DNA of 64,000 nt from a bacterium HR10 (GTDB lineage: Bacteria; Acidobacteriota; Blastocatellia; HR10), in the NCBI GenBank assembly GCA_002923315.1, contig BEHM01000003.1:1-64000 (forward strand), in the 5' to 3' direction. Below are positions 40,701 through 48,000 of the stretch, piece after piece. The notes under the pieces were generated by a model. That model did no database searches and was not told the origin of the DNA. It saw only the letters and a list, made by a program, of their open reading frames with translations. Position 1 is the first letter of the stretch, and each line of letters starts with the position of its first letter. The translations under genes and the position numbers were made by a program.

Positions 40701-41454
40701 CGGCTGATCCCTCCCGGATGGCGATCTCCACGCGGCCGGTGCTGCCCACCAGGGCGAAGAGTTCTCCCGGGGCTGCCTCCTGATAGTGCGTGCGCAGAGC
40801 AGACACCTCGTGACCGTTGATGAGGAGCCTCCCCCCCTGGCGCACGGCCTCCAGGGGGACATCGCGCGCTGTCACGTTGGTGATCAGATTGCCGAAGCGG
40901 TCCACGTGAATGACCTGACCGCGCCATCGCTTCTCACCAAGGCGTTCCACGCGAGGAATCGGTAGGCGCGTCAGGTCAGAGACTTCCGGCCCGAACTCCG
41001 ATGGGGACACGCCGCGCGCGAGCCATGCCGCGACCGGGGCGAAGACATCCCGTCCGTGAAACGTCCGGCTCACCGGGTGGTGGAAGAAGCGTTCGACCGT
41101 AATCTGGATGGCGCGCTGCAGCGGCTCGTTCTCCAAGACGAGGGTGAAGAGCCCATTGTCCGGACCGATGAAGAAATATCGCGCGGTCTCCAGAAGCACA
41201 GCGCGTCGCTCGGAGCCGACGCCCGGATCCACGACGGCCACGTGGATCGTGCCCTCGGGAAAGGTCGCGTAGCAGTCGGCCAGCGTCAGAGCCGCTGCGT
41301 AGATGTCCTGAGGGGGGATCAGGTGCGTGAGATCAACGATCACGGCCTCGCGATGGATGGAGAGAATGACTCCCTTCATCGCCCCGACGAAGAAATCGGC
41401 GAGGCCGAAGTCGGTCAGGAGCGTGATCACGCCGCTGGGCCGCACGTTGCACAT
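40648..41454 (-). CDS. SAM hydroxide adenosyltransferase (DUF62 / chlorinase-fluorinase fold)
   Basis: A protein of 268 residues from ATG 41454 (MCNVRPSGVITLLTDFGLADFFVGAMKG). ITLLTDFG binds the adenosine, VAVVDPGVGSERRAVLLET and FIGPDNGLFTLVLE the ribose and methionine, and the C-terminal barrel has HVDRFGNLITNV. The FHGRDVFAPVAAWLARG motif carries the family H/D residues. The DUF62 group uses water to split SAM into adenosine and methionine. A GTG at 41445 (giving MRPSGVITL) fits the -10 box TAGAAT at 41457-41452 better, because the ATG lies within that box. Divergent from the cysteine desulfurase gene. Confidence 0.85.
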   Translation of the reverse strand: MCNVRPSGVITLLTDFGLADFFVGAMKGVILSIHREAVIVDLTHLIPPQDIYAAALTLADCYATFPEGTIHVAVVDPGVGSERRAVLLETARYFFIGPDNGLFTLVLENEPLQRAIQITVERFFHHPVSRTFHGRDVFAPVAAWLARGVSPSEFGPEVSDLTRLPIPRVERLGEKRWRGQVIHVDRFGNLITNVTARDVPLEAVRQGGRLLINGHEVSALRTHYQEAAPGELFALVGSTGRVEIAIREGSAATSLGVGRGATVEILLP

Positions 41455-41475
41455 TCTAGGCGGAGGCGGCACAAT
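41447..41475 (+). promoter_or_regulatory. Sigma-70 promoter of iscS-like gene, overlapping the divergent SAM-hydrolase start
   Basis: TTGCAC (41447-41452), a 17-bp spacer and CACAAT (41470-41475), only 7 nt before the ATG at 41483, with no Shine-Dalgarno. On the minus strand TAGAAT (41457-41452) is 6 nt before the GTG at 41445. The two divergent genes therefore share about 30 bp of promoter DNA. Confidence 0.6.
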
Positions 41476-41482
41476 TTTCCAT

Positions 41483-42685
41483 ATGCGGCGCGTGTATCTG
41501 GACAATGCGGCGACAACACGGCTCGATCCCGAGGTGCTGGAGGCCATGCTCCCGTATCTCCGGGAGGAGTACGGCAATGCCTCGTCCATTCACACCTTCG
41601 GGCAGCGAGCGCGCGCGGCCGTCGAGGAGGCGCGCGTGCGCGTGGCCGAGTTGATCGGTGCCGATCCCTCGGAGATCATCTTCACCAGTGGGGGGACAGA
41701 GTCGGACAATCTCGCCCTCAAGGGGATCGCTGAAGCGCATGGGCAACGGGGGCGGCATCTCATCACCTCGCAGATCGAACATCCGGCCGTGCTCGAGAGC
41801 TGTCGGGCCTTGGAGCGGCGCGGCTTCGAGGTGACCTATCTGCCCGTCTCTCCGGACGGGCTCGTGCGCGTTGAGGATGTTCACGCCGCGCTTCGCCCCG
41901 ACACGATCCTGATCAGCATCATGCTCGCCAATAATGAGATCGGCACGATCCAACCCATTCGCGAGATCGCCGAGCTCGTCCGGCGCGTGCGCGCCGAGCG
42001 CGGTCAGCCCTATCCGTATCTCCACACTGATGCTGTGCAGGCCGTGGGAAAGATGCCCGTGCACGTGGATGAGCTGGGGGTGGATCTGTTGACCTTCTCC
42101 GCGCACAAGATTCATGGCCCGAAAGGCGCCGGGGCCCTCTATCTGCGGCGCGGGGTGCGGCTGGTGCGCCAGATGGACGGCGGCCATCATGAGCGGGATC
42201 GGCGCTCGGGGACGGAGAATGTGCCCGCCATCGTCGGCTTCGGACGAGCGGCTGAATTGACGCGCCAGCAACTTCCCGACCGCATCCGACACATGCGCGC
42301 ACTGCGCGACATGCTGGAGCAGGGGATCGAAGAGCGCATCCCCTTCGTCCTGCGAAATGGCCACCGCGAGCAACGGGTCCCGAACATCTCCAACTTCAGC
42401 TTCCGGTTCCTCGACGGGGAGGCGCTCCTGATTCGGCTCGATCTGCGGGGCATCGCCGTCTCGACGGGCGCTGCCTGCTCCTCGGGATCGCTCGAGCCCT
42501 CGCATGTGCTTCTGGCGCTCGGGCGTCCGCGCGATCTCGTGCAAGGGAGTCTGCGGTTCTCCCTGAGCAAGGACACGACGCGCGAGGAGATCGCTTATGT
42601 GCTTGAGGTCCTCCCAGAGGAAGTGGAGCGGTTGCGCGCGATGTCCCCGCAGTACTTGGAACGCCTGGCGGCGCGAGACCCCTGA
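41483..42685 (+). CDS. Cysteine desulfurase, IscS/NifS type
   Basis: A protein of 400 residues, [35 protein letters not shown] (67-79), SQIEHPAVLESC, and the PLP lysine K209 in FSAHKIHGPKG are typical of group I. The catalytic cysteine is C332 in GAACSSGSLEPSHVLLALG, the long flexible loop of IscS/NifS. It is distinct from SufS at 8659 and has no isc genes beside it; it could serve tRNA thiolation or another sulfur acceptor. The start is fixed by the promoter position rather than by a ribosome site. It converges on the BsuPI gene with an 18-bp gap. Confidence 0.92.
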   Translation: MRRVYLDNAATTRLDPEVLEAMLPYLREEYGNASSIHTFGQRARAAVEEARVRVAELIGADPSEIIFTSGGTESDNLALKGIAEAHGQRGRHLITSQIEHPAVLESCRALERRGFEVTYLPVSPDGLVRVEDVHAALRPDTILISIMLANNEIGTIQPIREIAELVRRVRAERGQPYPYLHTDAVQAVGKMPVHVDELGVDLLTFSAHKIHGPKGAGALYLRRGVRLVRQMDGGHHERDRRSGTENVPAIVGFGRAAELTRQQLPDRIRHMRALRDMLEQGIEERIPFVLRNGHREQRVPNISNFSFRFLDGEALLIRLDLRGIAVSTGAACSSGSLEPSHVLLALGRPRDLVQGSLRFSLSKDTTREEIAYVLEVLPEEVERLRAMSPQYLERLAARDP

Positions 42686-42703
42686 CGCGCGCGGCTCCTT
42701 CGG

Positions 42704-43240
42704 CTAATGGGCGTGGACGATCCGCACCGGCAGAGCGCCGGAAAATGGCGTCTCGGCCACGAGCACCCCTCGCAGGGTATACCGTCCGGCAGGCAGGATC
42801 CCCCGGTCCGAACCCGGCAGCGCGAACGTCGCTTCGTAGATGAGCGAATCTCCAGGTCGCACGATCTCACGGCCGAGCACGGGAAGGAAGATCTTGCCTT
42901 CGGACCACCGAAAGACGACCTCCCCGCGCTCGTCCTCCAGAAGGACATCGAACCGTTGCGAGCTCGGGAAATCGAGTGCGAGCGCTTCGGCCGACTCGTT
43001 CGTGAGTCGGATGCGCACGCGCACAGTGGGTCCGGGGACAACGGGAGGGCGCGGAGGCATGAGGTTGTAGACGTACTCCAGCCGATCCGCGCTCACCTCG
43101 AAAGCGATGCGATCCGGCCGTGCCGCGCGCTTCGTATCCGCGAGTGGGAGCACGATCATGAGAGACAGCCCGATGAGAATTCCCACCCGAAGCGGAGTGC
43201 TTTGTGCGGTTCGGAATAGCGAGCCCAGCATATCGCCCAT
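42704..43240 (-). CDS. Membrane-anchored or secreted BsuPI-domain protein
   Basis: A protein of 178 residues; GGAGGTTGAC precedes the ATG. A hydrophobic helix at about 16-34 (RVGILIGLSLMIVLPLADT) acts as signal or anchor. A BsuPI-type beta-sandwich follows (about 70-175): VRVRIRLTNESAEALALDFPSSQRFDVLLEDERGEVVFRWSEGKIF, then RPGDSLIYEATFALP and LPAGRYTLRGVLV. The type member inhibits an intracellular protease of Bacillus, but most homologues are uncharacterised surface proteins. It starts just before the stop codon of the RNA ligase-like gene, so the two may be co-transcribed. Confidence 0.75.
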   Translation of the reverse strand: MGDMLGSLFRTAQSTPLRVGILIGLSLMIVLPLADTKRAARPDRIAFEVSADRLEYVYNLMPPRPPVVPGPTVRVRIRLTNESAEALALDFPSSQRFDVLLEDERGEVVFRWSEGKIFLPVLGREIVRPGDSLIYEATFALPGSDRGILPAGRYTLRGVLVAETPFSGALPVRIVHAH

Positions 43241-43834
43241 CTAGGTCAACCTCCATTCCCGCAGGATCACACGGCAGGTGCAAAAGCGCCCGAGTTGACA
43301 GAGGGCGAGGCGATCGGCCGTGAAGGAGAAGGGAGCGATTGGCTCGGTCACCACGCCCTTGCCCAGGGTGATATGTGGGAAGTAGTGCGCGCCGGAGGCT
43401 CGCGCGCGGTAGTTTCGGACCCATTCGACGTCGCGCGGTCGAGGCGGTTCGTCGCCATCGGCGAAGGCTTCAGGAGGTCCATCCCCCTCGTCAAAGGGCG
43501 CGAGCGCGTCCATGAGGCGCTCATGCAGCCGTTGCAACTCCGGATGCGGTGCGATGACAAACTGCACGGTCTCGCCACGAACTTCGATCCCGGAGACCGT
43601 GAGCGTCATCGGGGAGAACGCTTCAAGCTGCGACTCCACGGCCGCGAAGATCTCGGGCAAGCGCGAGCGTCGGACGAACTGCTGAAGGAGCGTGATGTGC
43701 GGCCAGTGCGTCTGGTCGAAGCGAAACCCTCCCTGGCCCTGCGCCCACAGCCTCGCGTTCACGGCCTCGGCCCGCTTCTGAACGTCCTCCGGCAGCAGAA
43801 ACGCGACGTCTATGGCAAGGAGCGATGCCTCCAT
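43241..43834 (-). CDS. 2'-5' RNA ligase / cyclic phosphodiesterase-like (2H superfamily) protein
   Basis: A protein of 197 residues from MEASLLAIDVAFLLPED; an in-frame GTG lies 9 bp upstream. Two H-x-T motifs in the 2H arrangement: H46-I-T48 (HWPHITLLQQ) and H154-I-T156 (HYFPHITLGKG). The C-terminal strands (ADRLALCQLGRFCTCRVILREWRL) complete the fold. 2H enzymes hydrolyse cyclic nucleotide phosphodiesters or join 2'-5' RNA ends; the substrate is unknown. The gene is the first after tRNA-Leu on the same strand (about 60 bp). Confidence 0.8.
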   Translation of the reverse strand: MEASLLAIDVAFLLPEDVQKRAEAVNARLWAQGQGGFRFDQTHWPHITLLQQFVRRSRLPEIFAAVESQLEAFSPMTLTVSGIEVRGETVQFVIAPHPELQRLHERLMDALAPFDEGDGPPEAFADGDEPPRPRDVEWVRNYRARASGAHYFPHITLGKGVVTEPIAPFSFTADRLALCQLGRFCTCRVILREWRLT

Positions 43835-43896
43835 AGCTCTCACGGGGAGTCTAGCCGATCCTCAGGGTGAAGGGAAGCTCAGTCCGAGGAAGAAGG

Positions 43897-43984
43897 TGGT
43901 GGGGATGAGAGGACTCGAACCTCCACGGACGTAACGTCCACAGCGTCCTGAGCGCTGCGCGTCTGCCAGTTCCGCCACATCCCC
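43897..43984 (-). tRNA. tRNA-Leu (CAG anticodon)
   Basis: 88 nt with encoded CCA. Acceptor GGGGATG pairs with CATCCCC, D-loop GGAACTGGCAGACGC is the Leu type, anticodon stem CAGCG/CGCTG encloses loop CTCAGGA (anticodon CAG, reads CUG), there is a long class II variable arm (TGGACGTTACGTCCG), and the T-loop GTTCGAGTC is present. Confidence 0.95.
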
Positions 43985-44003
43985 ACCGCCGTCACCGGTG
44001 TAT

Positions 44004-44033
44004 ATCCTAGTGAGGATGCCCGCCGGGCGTCAA
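44004..44033 (-). promoter_or_regulatory. Promoter of tRNA-Leu
   Basis: Minus strand TTGACG (44033-44028), an 18-bp spacer and TAGGAT (44009-44004). Predicted start near 43997, about 13 nt before the tRNA 5' end. Confidence 0.55.
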
Positions 44034-44047
44034 GCCGGGCGGTGACT

Positions 44048-44082
44048 CCCCTGCGGGCGGCCTCGCCGCTCGCCCGCAGGGG
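44048..44082 (-). terminator. Strong GC hairpin after TonB-receptor gene
   Basis: CCCCTGCGGGCG pairs perfectly with CGCCCGCAGGGG (12 bp) around an 11-nt loop, 13 nt beyond the receptor stop. No U-run follows, so it may be a Rho-assisted terminator or a 3' stability element. Confidence 0.5.
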
Positions 44083-44095
44083 CCGGGCCAGCACC

Positions 44096-47000
44096 TCACC
44101 AGTTGATCCGCGCGCCGAATTGCACGATCCGAGGATCGTACGCGCCGTTGTGGCCGCTGATGCGCCCGAAGTTCGTGCTGTTGATGTTGGTCGTCGGAGC
44201 GCCGAAGCTCACGGCGTTGAAGAGGTTGAAGAACTCGGATCGGAACTCGAAAGTCACCGCCTCAGTGATGCGCACGCGCTTGAGCAGATTGAAGTCGAAG
44301 CGCCAGTATCCGGGCGTGCTCAGGACACCGAAGCCGAGTGAGCCCAGCCGCCCAGGCTGCGGATTGGCGAAGATGCTCGACGCGGCGCGCCCATCGGGCC
44401 CGATCAACGAGGGATCGAAGTAGAAGACGCCGGAGCCCGTCTTGCGCACGCTCACGAGCTTCTTCAGATCCTCCACCGTCATCCCGACGAGGTCTACGGT
44501 ATTGTTGCCCGAACGGCCCACGCGGTTGATCGTCCCGCGCCCGGAGACGATCGAGAGCGGCTGCCCCGTGTAAGCAATGAAGATGCCGCTCATCTGCCAT
44601 CCGCCGAAGAGCTTGTCCACCCAGCCGCTCGTGTTCAGGAAACGCTTGCCCGAACCGAACGGCAGCTCGTAAATGAAGTAGGCGTTGAACCGGTGCCGCG
44701 TGTCAAAGCCCGCGCGCCGGTACTCGTATCGCGGATGGCGCAGGCTGATGAACGCCGAGAAGTTGGAGCCGGAGCCCTCGAAATCCGTGAGCGCCTTGCC
44801 GAAGGTGTAGTTCGCATTGAACTGCAGGCCCGCGGAGAAGCGCCGACGCACCTCCACCTGGAGCGAATGGTAGTTGGACGAGGAACCGTTGGTGATCACG
44901 TCGGAGAAGAACGCCTCGGGATTGACCACGAAGAAGTTGATCGGCAGATTGCCGCGCGGACCGGTCAGCGCGTTGAGGAAGTTCAGGAAGAGCTGACTGG
45001 CCAGCTCTCCGGCCTCGTTCTGATCCAAGCGGAGGATGAAGGTCGAGTTGCCGAAGCCCGAGGAGAGCGGCAGTCCAGCAAACAGCGTCTCGAAGATCGG
45101 CAGCGGCACTTGACCCGGCAGGCCTTGGTTATCAAAGCGCGCGCCGCGGCCCTGCGCCCGGCTGATCGCCAGATTCCGCTGCGCGTTGAGGAACTCCTGC
45201 AGGAAGCCGTTCTCGAAGATGTTCGTCTCATTGAGATCAATACCGCGCCAGAGCTTCACCCCGCGATTGCCCACGTAACTGATCTCCAGCGCGAGATTGG
45301 GCATGAGTTCGCGTCCGTAGCTGAGCGACCAGGTCTGCACGTAGGGCGTGCGCAGGTTCTCGGCGAAGCCGAAGATTCCGCTGCCCCGGTTCTCGCGGAA
45401 GTTCTCCAATTGCGGGATCGGCACGCGGAAGACCGGAACAGCCGGCTTCGGCCATCCGTTGCGCAGCGACGTGAAGTTCGCGCCACCCTGGATTCCCTGA
45501 GCCGCCGTCGTGAGCGAGATCGTCTTGGTGAACCCCAGGTTATTGCCCAGGGCATTGGTGATCACGCTCACGCTCTCGAGGGAATACGCGATCGAGTAGC
45601 CACCGCGGATGACGCCCTTGCCCGGTCCGCCGAAGAAGACGCGCGTGAACCAGTTCCGTCGCTCCGGCGACCAGGCGAAGCCGAAGCTGGGAGCGAAGTT
45701 GTTCAGGTCCTCATTGTAGAACTTCCGTCCATTGGAGGAGCCGGCCAGGTCGAGCGTCACCGGCGAGCCGGTCATCACCCCGGGGCGGAAGAGGTTGCCC
45801 TTACCGGAGATGCCAAAATATGCGGCCTCGCCGCCCACGGGCTGAAGCGCCAGCCGGTTTAGTTGATCGGGCACCGTCATGTATTCGTACCGAACTCCAT
45901 AGTTGAGCGTCAGGTTCGGCCGCGCGCGCCAGGAGTCGGAGAAGTAGAAGCCCCAATACCGCTGTCGGATCCGGTGGCGGAAGAATTCGCCCTCGACAAA
46001 ACCCGACTGCGGATCCTTCACATTGAAGGTCTGCGAGACGCCCGCGATCTGACCGATCAGGATCGCGTAGACATTCTGTGCCAGAGATCGGGTCGCGCTC
46101 GTGCTGGAAGGGAAGGCCGCCGTCGGCAGGGGCGAGGGATTCGCCGCATTGACGCCGATGGTGAGCGTCGGGATCGTTCCGGTCGTGTTCGCCGTCTGGT
46201 TGCCGACGATGGAGCGGAAGTCACCGCCGAAGCGGAGCGTGTGCCGGCCGCGAATCCAGGCGAAGTTGTCGAGCCACTGGAAGTTCGAGGTATTCCGACC
46301 ACTGGTGATCCCAATCAGATGCGGGTCGGTGATGGTGGGAAAGTCCACCCAGTAGAACTTCCCGGCCAGCTCGAAGGCATCGAATTCCCGCCCGAAGATG
46401 ACCGGAGCCCGCTGGAACCCGAATCGCGCCTCGTTCACCTTATTGGGGCCAAAGGTCGAGCGGACGGCGAACGATCCGGTCGAACGCCACGAATCCTGAA
46501 ATCCTCCTTTCATGCCGGGGAACATAGGCTCGAAGCCATTGAGGGTGTCATTGTCTGTATCAAAGCGAACAAGGTGATAGATCGCTTCCGCCGTGTGCGT
46601 GTTGTTGATCCGCCAGTCCACGCGCCAACTCGGTCGAATGACGCGGCTGAACGTGGGGACGTTCCACCGGAATCCCCCCGTGACCAATCCGTCGCCGATC
46701 TGGAAGTTGTTCGGCAGCGGATACCGCTCGTTGATGATCCGCATGATGAACGGATCCGGCCCAATCCCCCCAGCCTGGAAGAGATCCACCGTTCGGATCT
46801 GCCCGCTCGTATCGCGATATCGGAAGATCCCTCGGCGTGCCTCCTCCGTCAGCACCGTCCGATTGCGCGTGACTTCGCTCGCCGTGGTCGTGATATCGAG
46901 TGAGGTGAACATGAAGATCTTGTTCTTCACAATGGGGAAGCTCGCCCGTCCACCGAACTGATTGCGAATGAGCTTCTCGCGCGGCGTGCCCGTCAAGTTG

Positions 47001-47797
47001 TTGAAGAACGAGTTCGCATTCAGGACCGTGTTCCGATGGAATTCGAAGAGGCTGCCGTGAAATTCATTGCTGCCGCTCGGCGTCACCAAACGGATGAAGA
47101 CGGCCCCACTGCCGGTGGCCGACGCATCCGCTGTGCTCGTCGTGATGCTGAACTGCTCGACGTTCTCCACCGTCGGCGAGGAGATGATGAAGAATCCATC
47201 GCCCGAACGGAGGAAGTTGTCCTGCACGTTGATCCCATCCTGCGTGATGTTGATGACCGATTGGCGCAAGCCGTTGATTCGCGACGCGCGCTCGCCTCCA
47301 GATGTCGTGACCCCCGCCGAGAGCGTCGCCAGCGTGATCGGATTGCGCGCGACCAGTGGCATGTCCAGGATCGGACGCCGACTGATGACGGTCGTCAGCT
47401 CCTGACTGGTCTTGCTGATGACCTCCTCGCCGGTGGACGTGACCGTGACTTCTTCCACAACTCCCCCAACCTCCAGTCTCACGTTCACCGAAGCGTAGAC
47501 GGCCACATCCACGCGGATGTTCTCGCGCACGAACTTCTTGAATCCCGGAGCTTCAGCCGTCAGCGTGTACGTGCCGACCGGAAGAACGGGGAAGATGAAC
47601 ACGCCTTGAGCGTCGGTCTGCGTCGTCCATTTGGCATTGGTGGCGGTATTCACCACCTCGACCTTCACCCCCGGCAGGTACGCCCCCTGCGGGTCTTGAA
47701 CGGTCCCATCCAGTCGTCCTGTATTGGCCTGTCCCCAGATGGTGGGGAAGAGCCCGAAGACCAGAAGGAGTGAGCTCACCACGATTCGTCTCAACAT
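44096..47797 (-). CDS. TonB-dependent receptor with carboxypeptidase-regulatory-like N-terminal domain (Oar type)
   Basis: A protein of 1233 residues. Signal peptide 1-24 (ends IWGQA). Residues 26-115 are a carboxypeptidase-regulatory-like beta-sandwich (GTVQDPQGAYLPGVKVEVVNTAT, GVFIFPVLPVGTYTLTAEAPGFKKF), residues 120-250 the plug (LDMPLVARNPITLATLSAGV, SVINITQDGINVQDN, VENVEQFSITTSTADAS), and residues 260-1233 the outer-membrane barrel, ending with an aromatic residue (RINW), a barrel-assembly signal. This architecture is abundant in Acidobacteriota and probably imports a large substrate; nothing shows which. It has its own consensus sigma-54 promoter and tandem enhancer sites. A hairpin CTAAG-N5-CTTAG surrounds the ribosome site. 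Confidence 0.9.
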   Translation of the reverse strand: MLRRIVVSSLLLVFGLFPTIWGQANTGRLDGTVQDPQGAYLPGVKVEVVNTATNAKWTTQTDAQGVFIFPVLPVGTYTLTAEAPGFKKFVRENIRVDVAVYASVNVRLEVGGVVEEVTVTSTGEEVISKTSQELTTVISRRPILDMPLVARNPITLATLSAGVTTSGGERASRINGLRQSVINITQDGINVQDNFLRSGDGFFIISSPTVENVEQFSITTSTADASATGSGAVFIRLVTPSGSNEFHGSLFEFHRNTVLNANSFFNNLTGTPREKLIRNQFGGRASFPIVKNKIFMFTSLDITTTASEVTRNRTVLTEEARRGIFRYRDTSGQIRTVDLFQAGGIGPDPFIMRIINERYPLPNNFQIGDGLVTGGFRWNVPTFSRVIRPSWRVDWRINNTHTAEAIYHLVRFDTDNDTLNGFEPMFPGMKGGFQDSWRSTGSFAVRSTFGPNKVNEARFGFQRAPVIFGREFDAFELAGKFYWVDFPTITDPHLIGITSGRNTSNFQWLDNFAWIRGRHTLRFGGDFRSIVGNQTANTTGTIPTLTIGVNAANPSPLPTAAFPSSTSATRSLAQNVYAILIGQIAGVSQTFNVKDPQSGFVEGEFFRHRIRQRYWGFYFSDSWRARPNLTLNYGVRYEYMTVPDQLNRLALQPVGGEAAYFGISGKGNLFRPGVMTGSPVTLDLAGSSNGRKFYNEDLNNFAPSFGFAWSPERRNWFTRVFFGGPGKGVIRGGYSIAYSLESVSVITNALGNNLGFTKTISLTTAAQGIQGGANFTSLRNGWPKPAVPVFRVPIPQLENFRENRGSGIFGFAENLRTPYVQTWSLSYGRELMPNLALEISYVGNRGVKLWRGIDLNETNIFENGFLQEFLNAQRNLAISRAQGRGARFDNQGLPGQVPLPIFETLFAGLPLSSGFGNSTFILRLDQNEAGELASQLFLNFLNALTGPRGNLPINFFVVNPEAFFSDVITNGSSSNYHSLQVEVRRRFSAGLQFNANYTFGKALTDFEGSGSNFSAFISLRHPRYEYRRAGFDTRHRFNAYFIYELPFGSGKRFLNTSGWVDKLFGGWQMSGIFIAYTGQPLSIVSGRGTINRVGRSGNNTVDLVGMTVEDLKKLVSVRKTGSGVFYFDPSLIGPDGRAASSIFANPQPGRLGSLGFGVLSTPGYWRFDFNLLKRVRITEAVTFEFRSEFFNLFNAVSFGAPTTNINSTNFGRISGHNGAYDPRIVQFGARINW

Positions 47798-47800
47798 ACC

Positions 47801-47815
47801 CTAAGCCCCCCTTAG
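47801..47815 (-). promoter_or_regulatory. Small hairpin around the TonB-receptor ribosome site
   Basis: CTAAG-CCCCC-CTTAG on the plus strand; in the RNA the G-run that serves as Shine-Dalgarno sits in the loop and stem, 3 nt before the ATG. This could modulate translation. Confidence 0.35.
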
Positions 47816-47850
47816 CTCAGTTTTCACTGCTCTTTTCGGCTTCTTGGTTT

Positions 47851-47867
47851 AGCAAGTATCGTGCCAA
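47851..47867 (-). promoter_or_regulatory. Consensus sigma-54 promoter of TonB-receptor gene
   Basis: Minus strand TTGGCACGATACTTGCT: GG at -24 and GC at -12 separated by 10 bp, matching TTGGCAC-N5-TTGCW at every fixed position. The predicted start near 47840 is 43 nt before the ATG. Confidence 0.85.
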
Positions 47868-47931
47868 GGCTCTCCGTGAAGCTTCAGCTTCGAAAAATCA
47901 ATGACTTAGCAAGGGACTCGTCTCTCGAGGC

Positions 47932-47968
47932 TTCCAAATTTTCGGAAAAATCTTCCAGAAATTTGGAA
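47932..47968 (-). promoter_or_regulatory. Tandem enhancer-like palindromes upstream of TonB-receptor sigma-54 promoter
   Basis: TTCCAAATTTTCGGAA (47932-47947) and TTCCAGAAATTTGGAA (47953-47968), both TTCC-N8-GGAA, begin 21 bp apart (two helical turns). A degenerate third arm (TTCCGAAG) starts at 47971. They lie about 90-130 bp upstream of the predicted start, the usual place for NtrC-type activator sites. Confidence 0.7.
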
Positions 47969-48000
47969 ACTTCCGAAGATGTGAAGCTCAGCGCGAGGGC

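Noticed and set aside
43985..44095. Mobile element integration site at tRNA-Leu
   Set aside because: No integrase, no repeated tRNA 3' end and no change in gene style are seen beside the tRNA.
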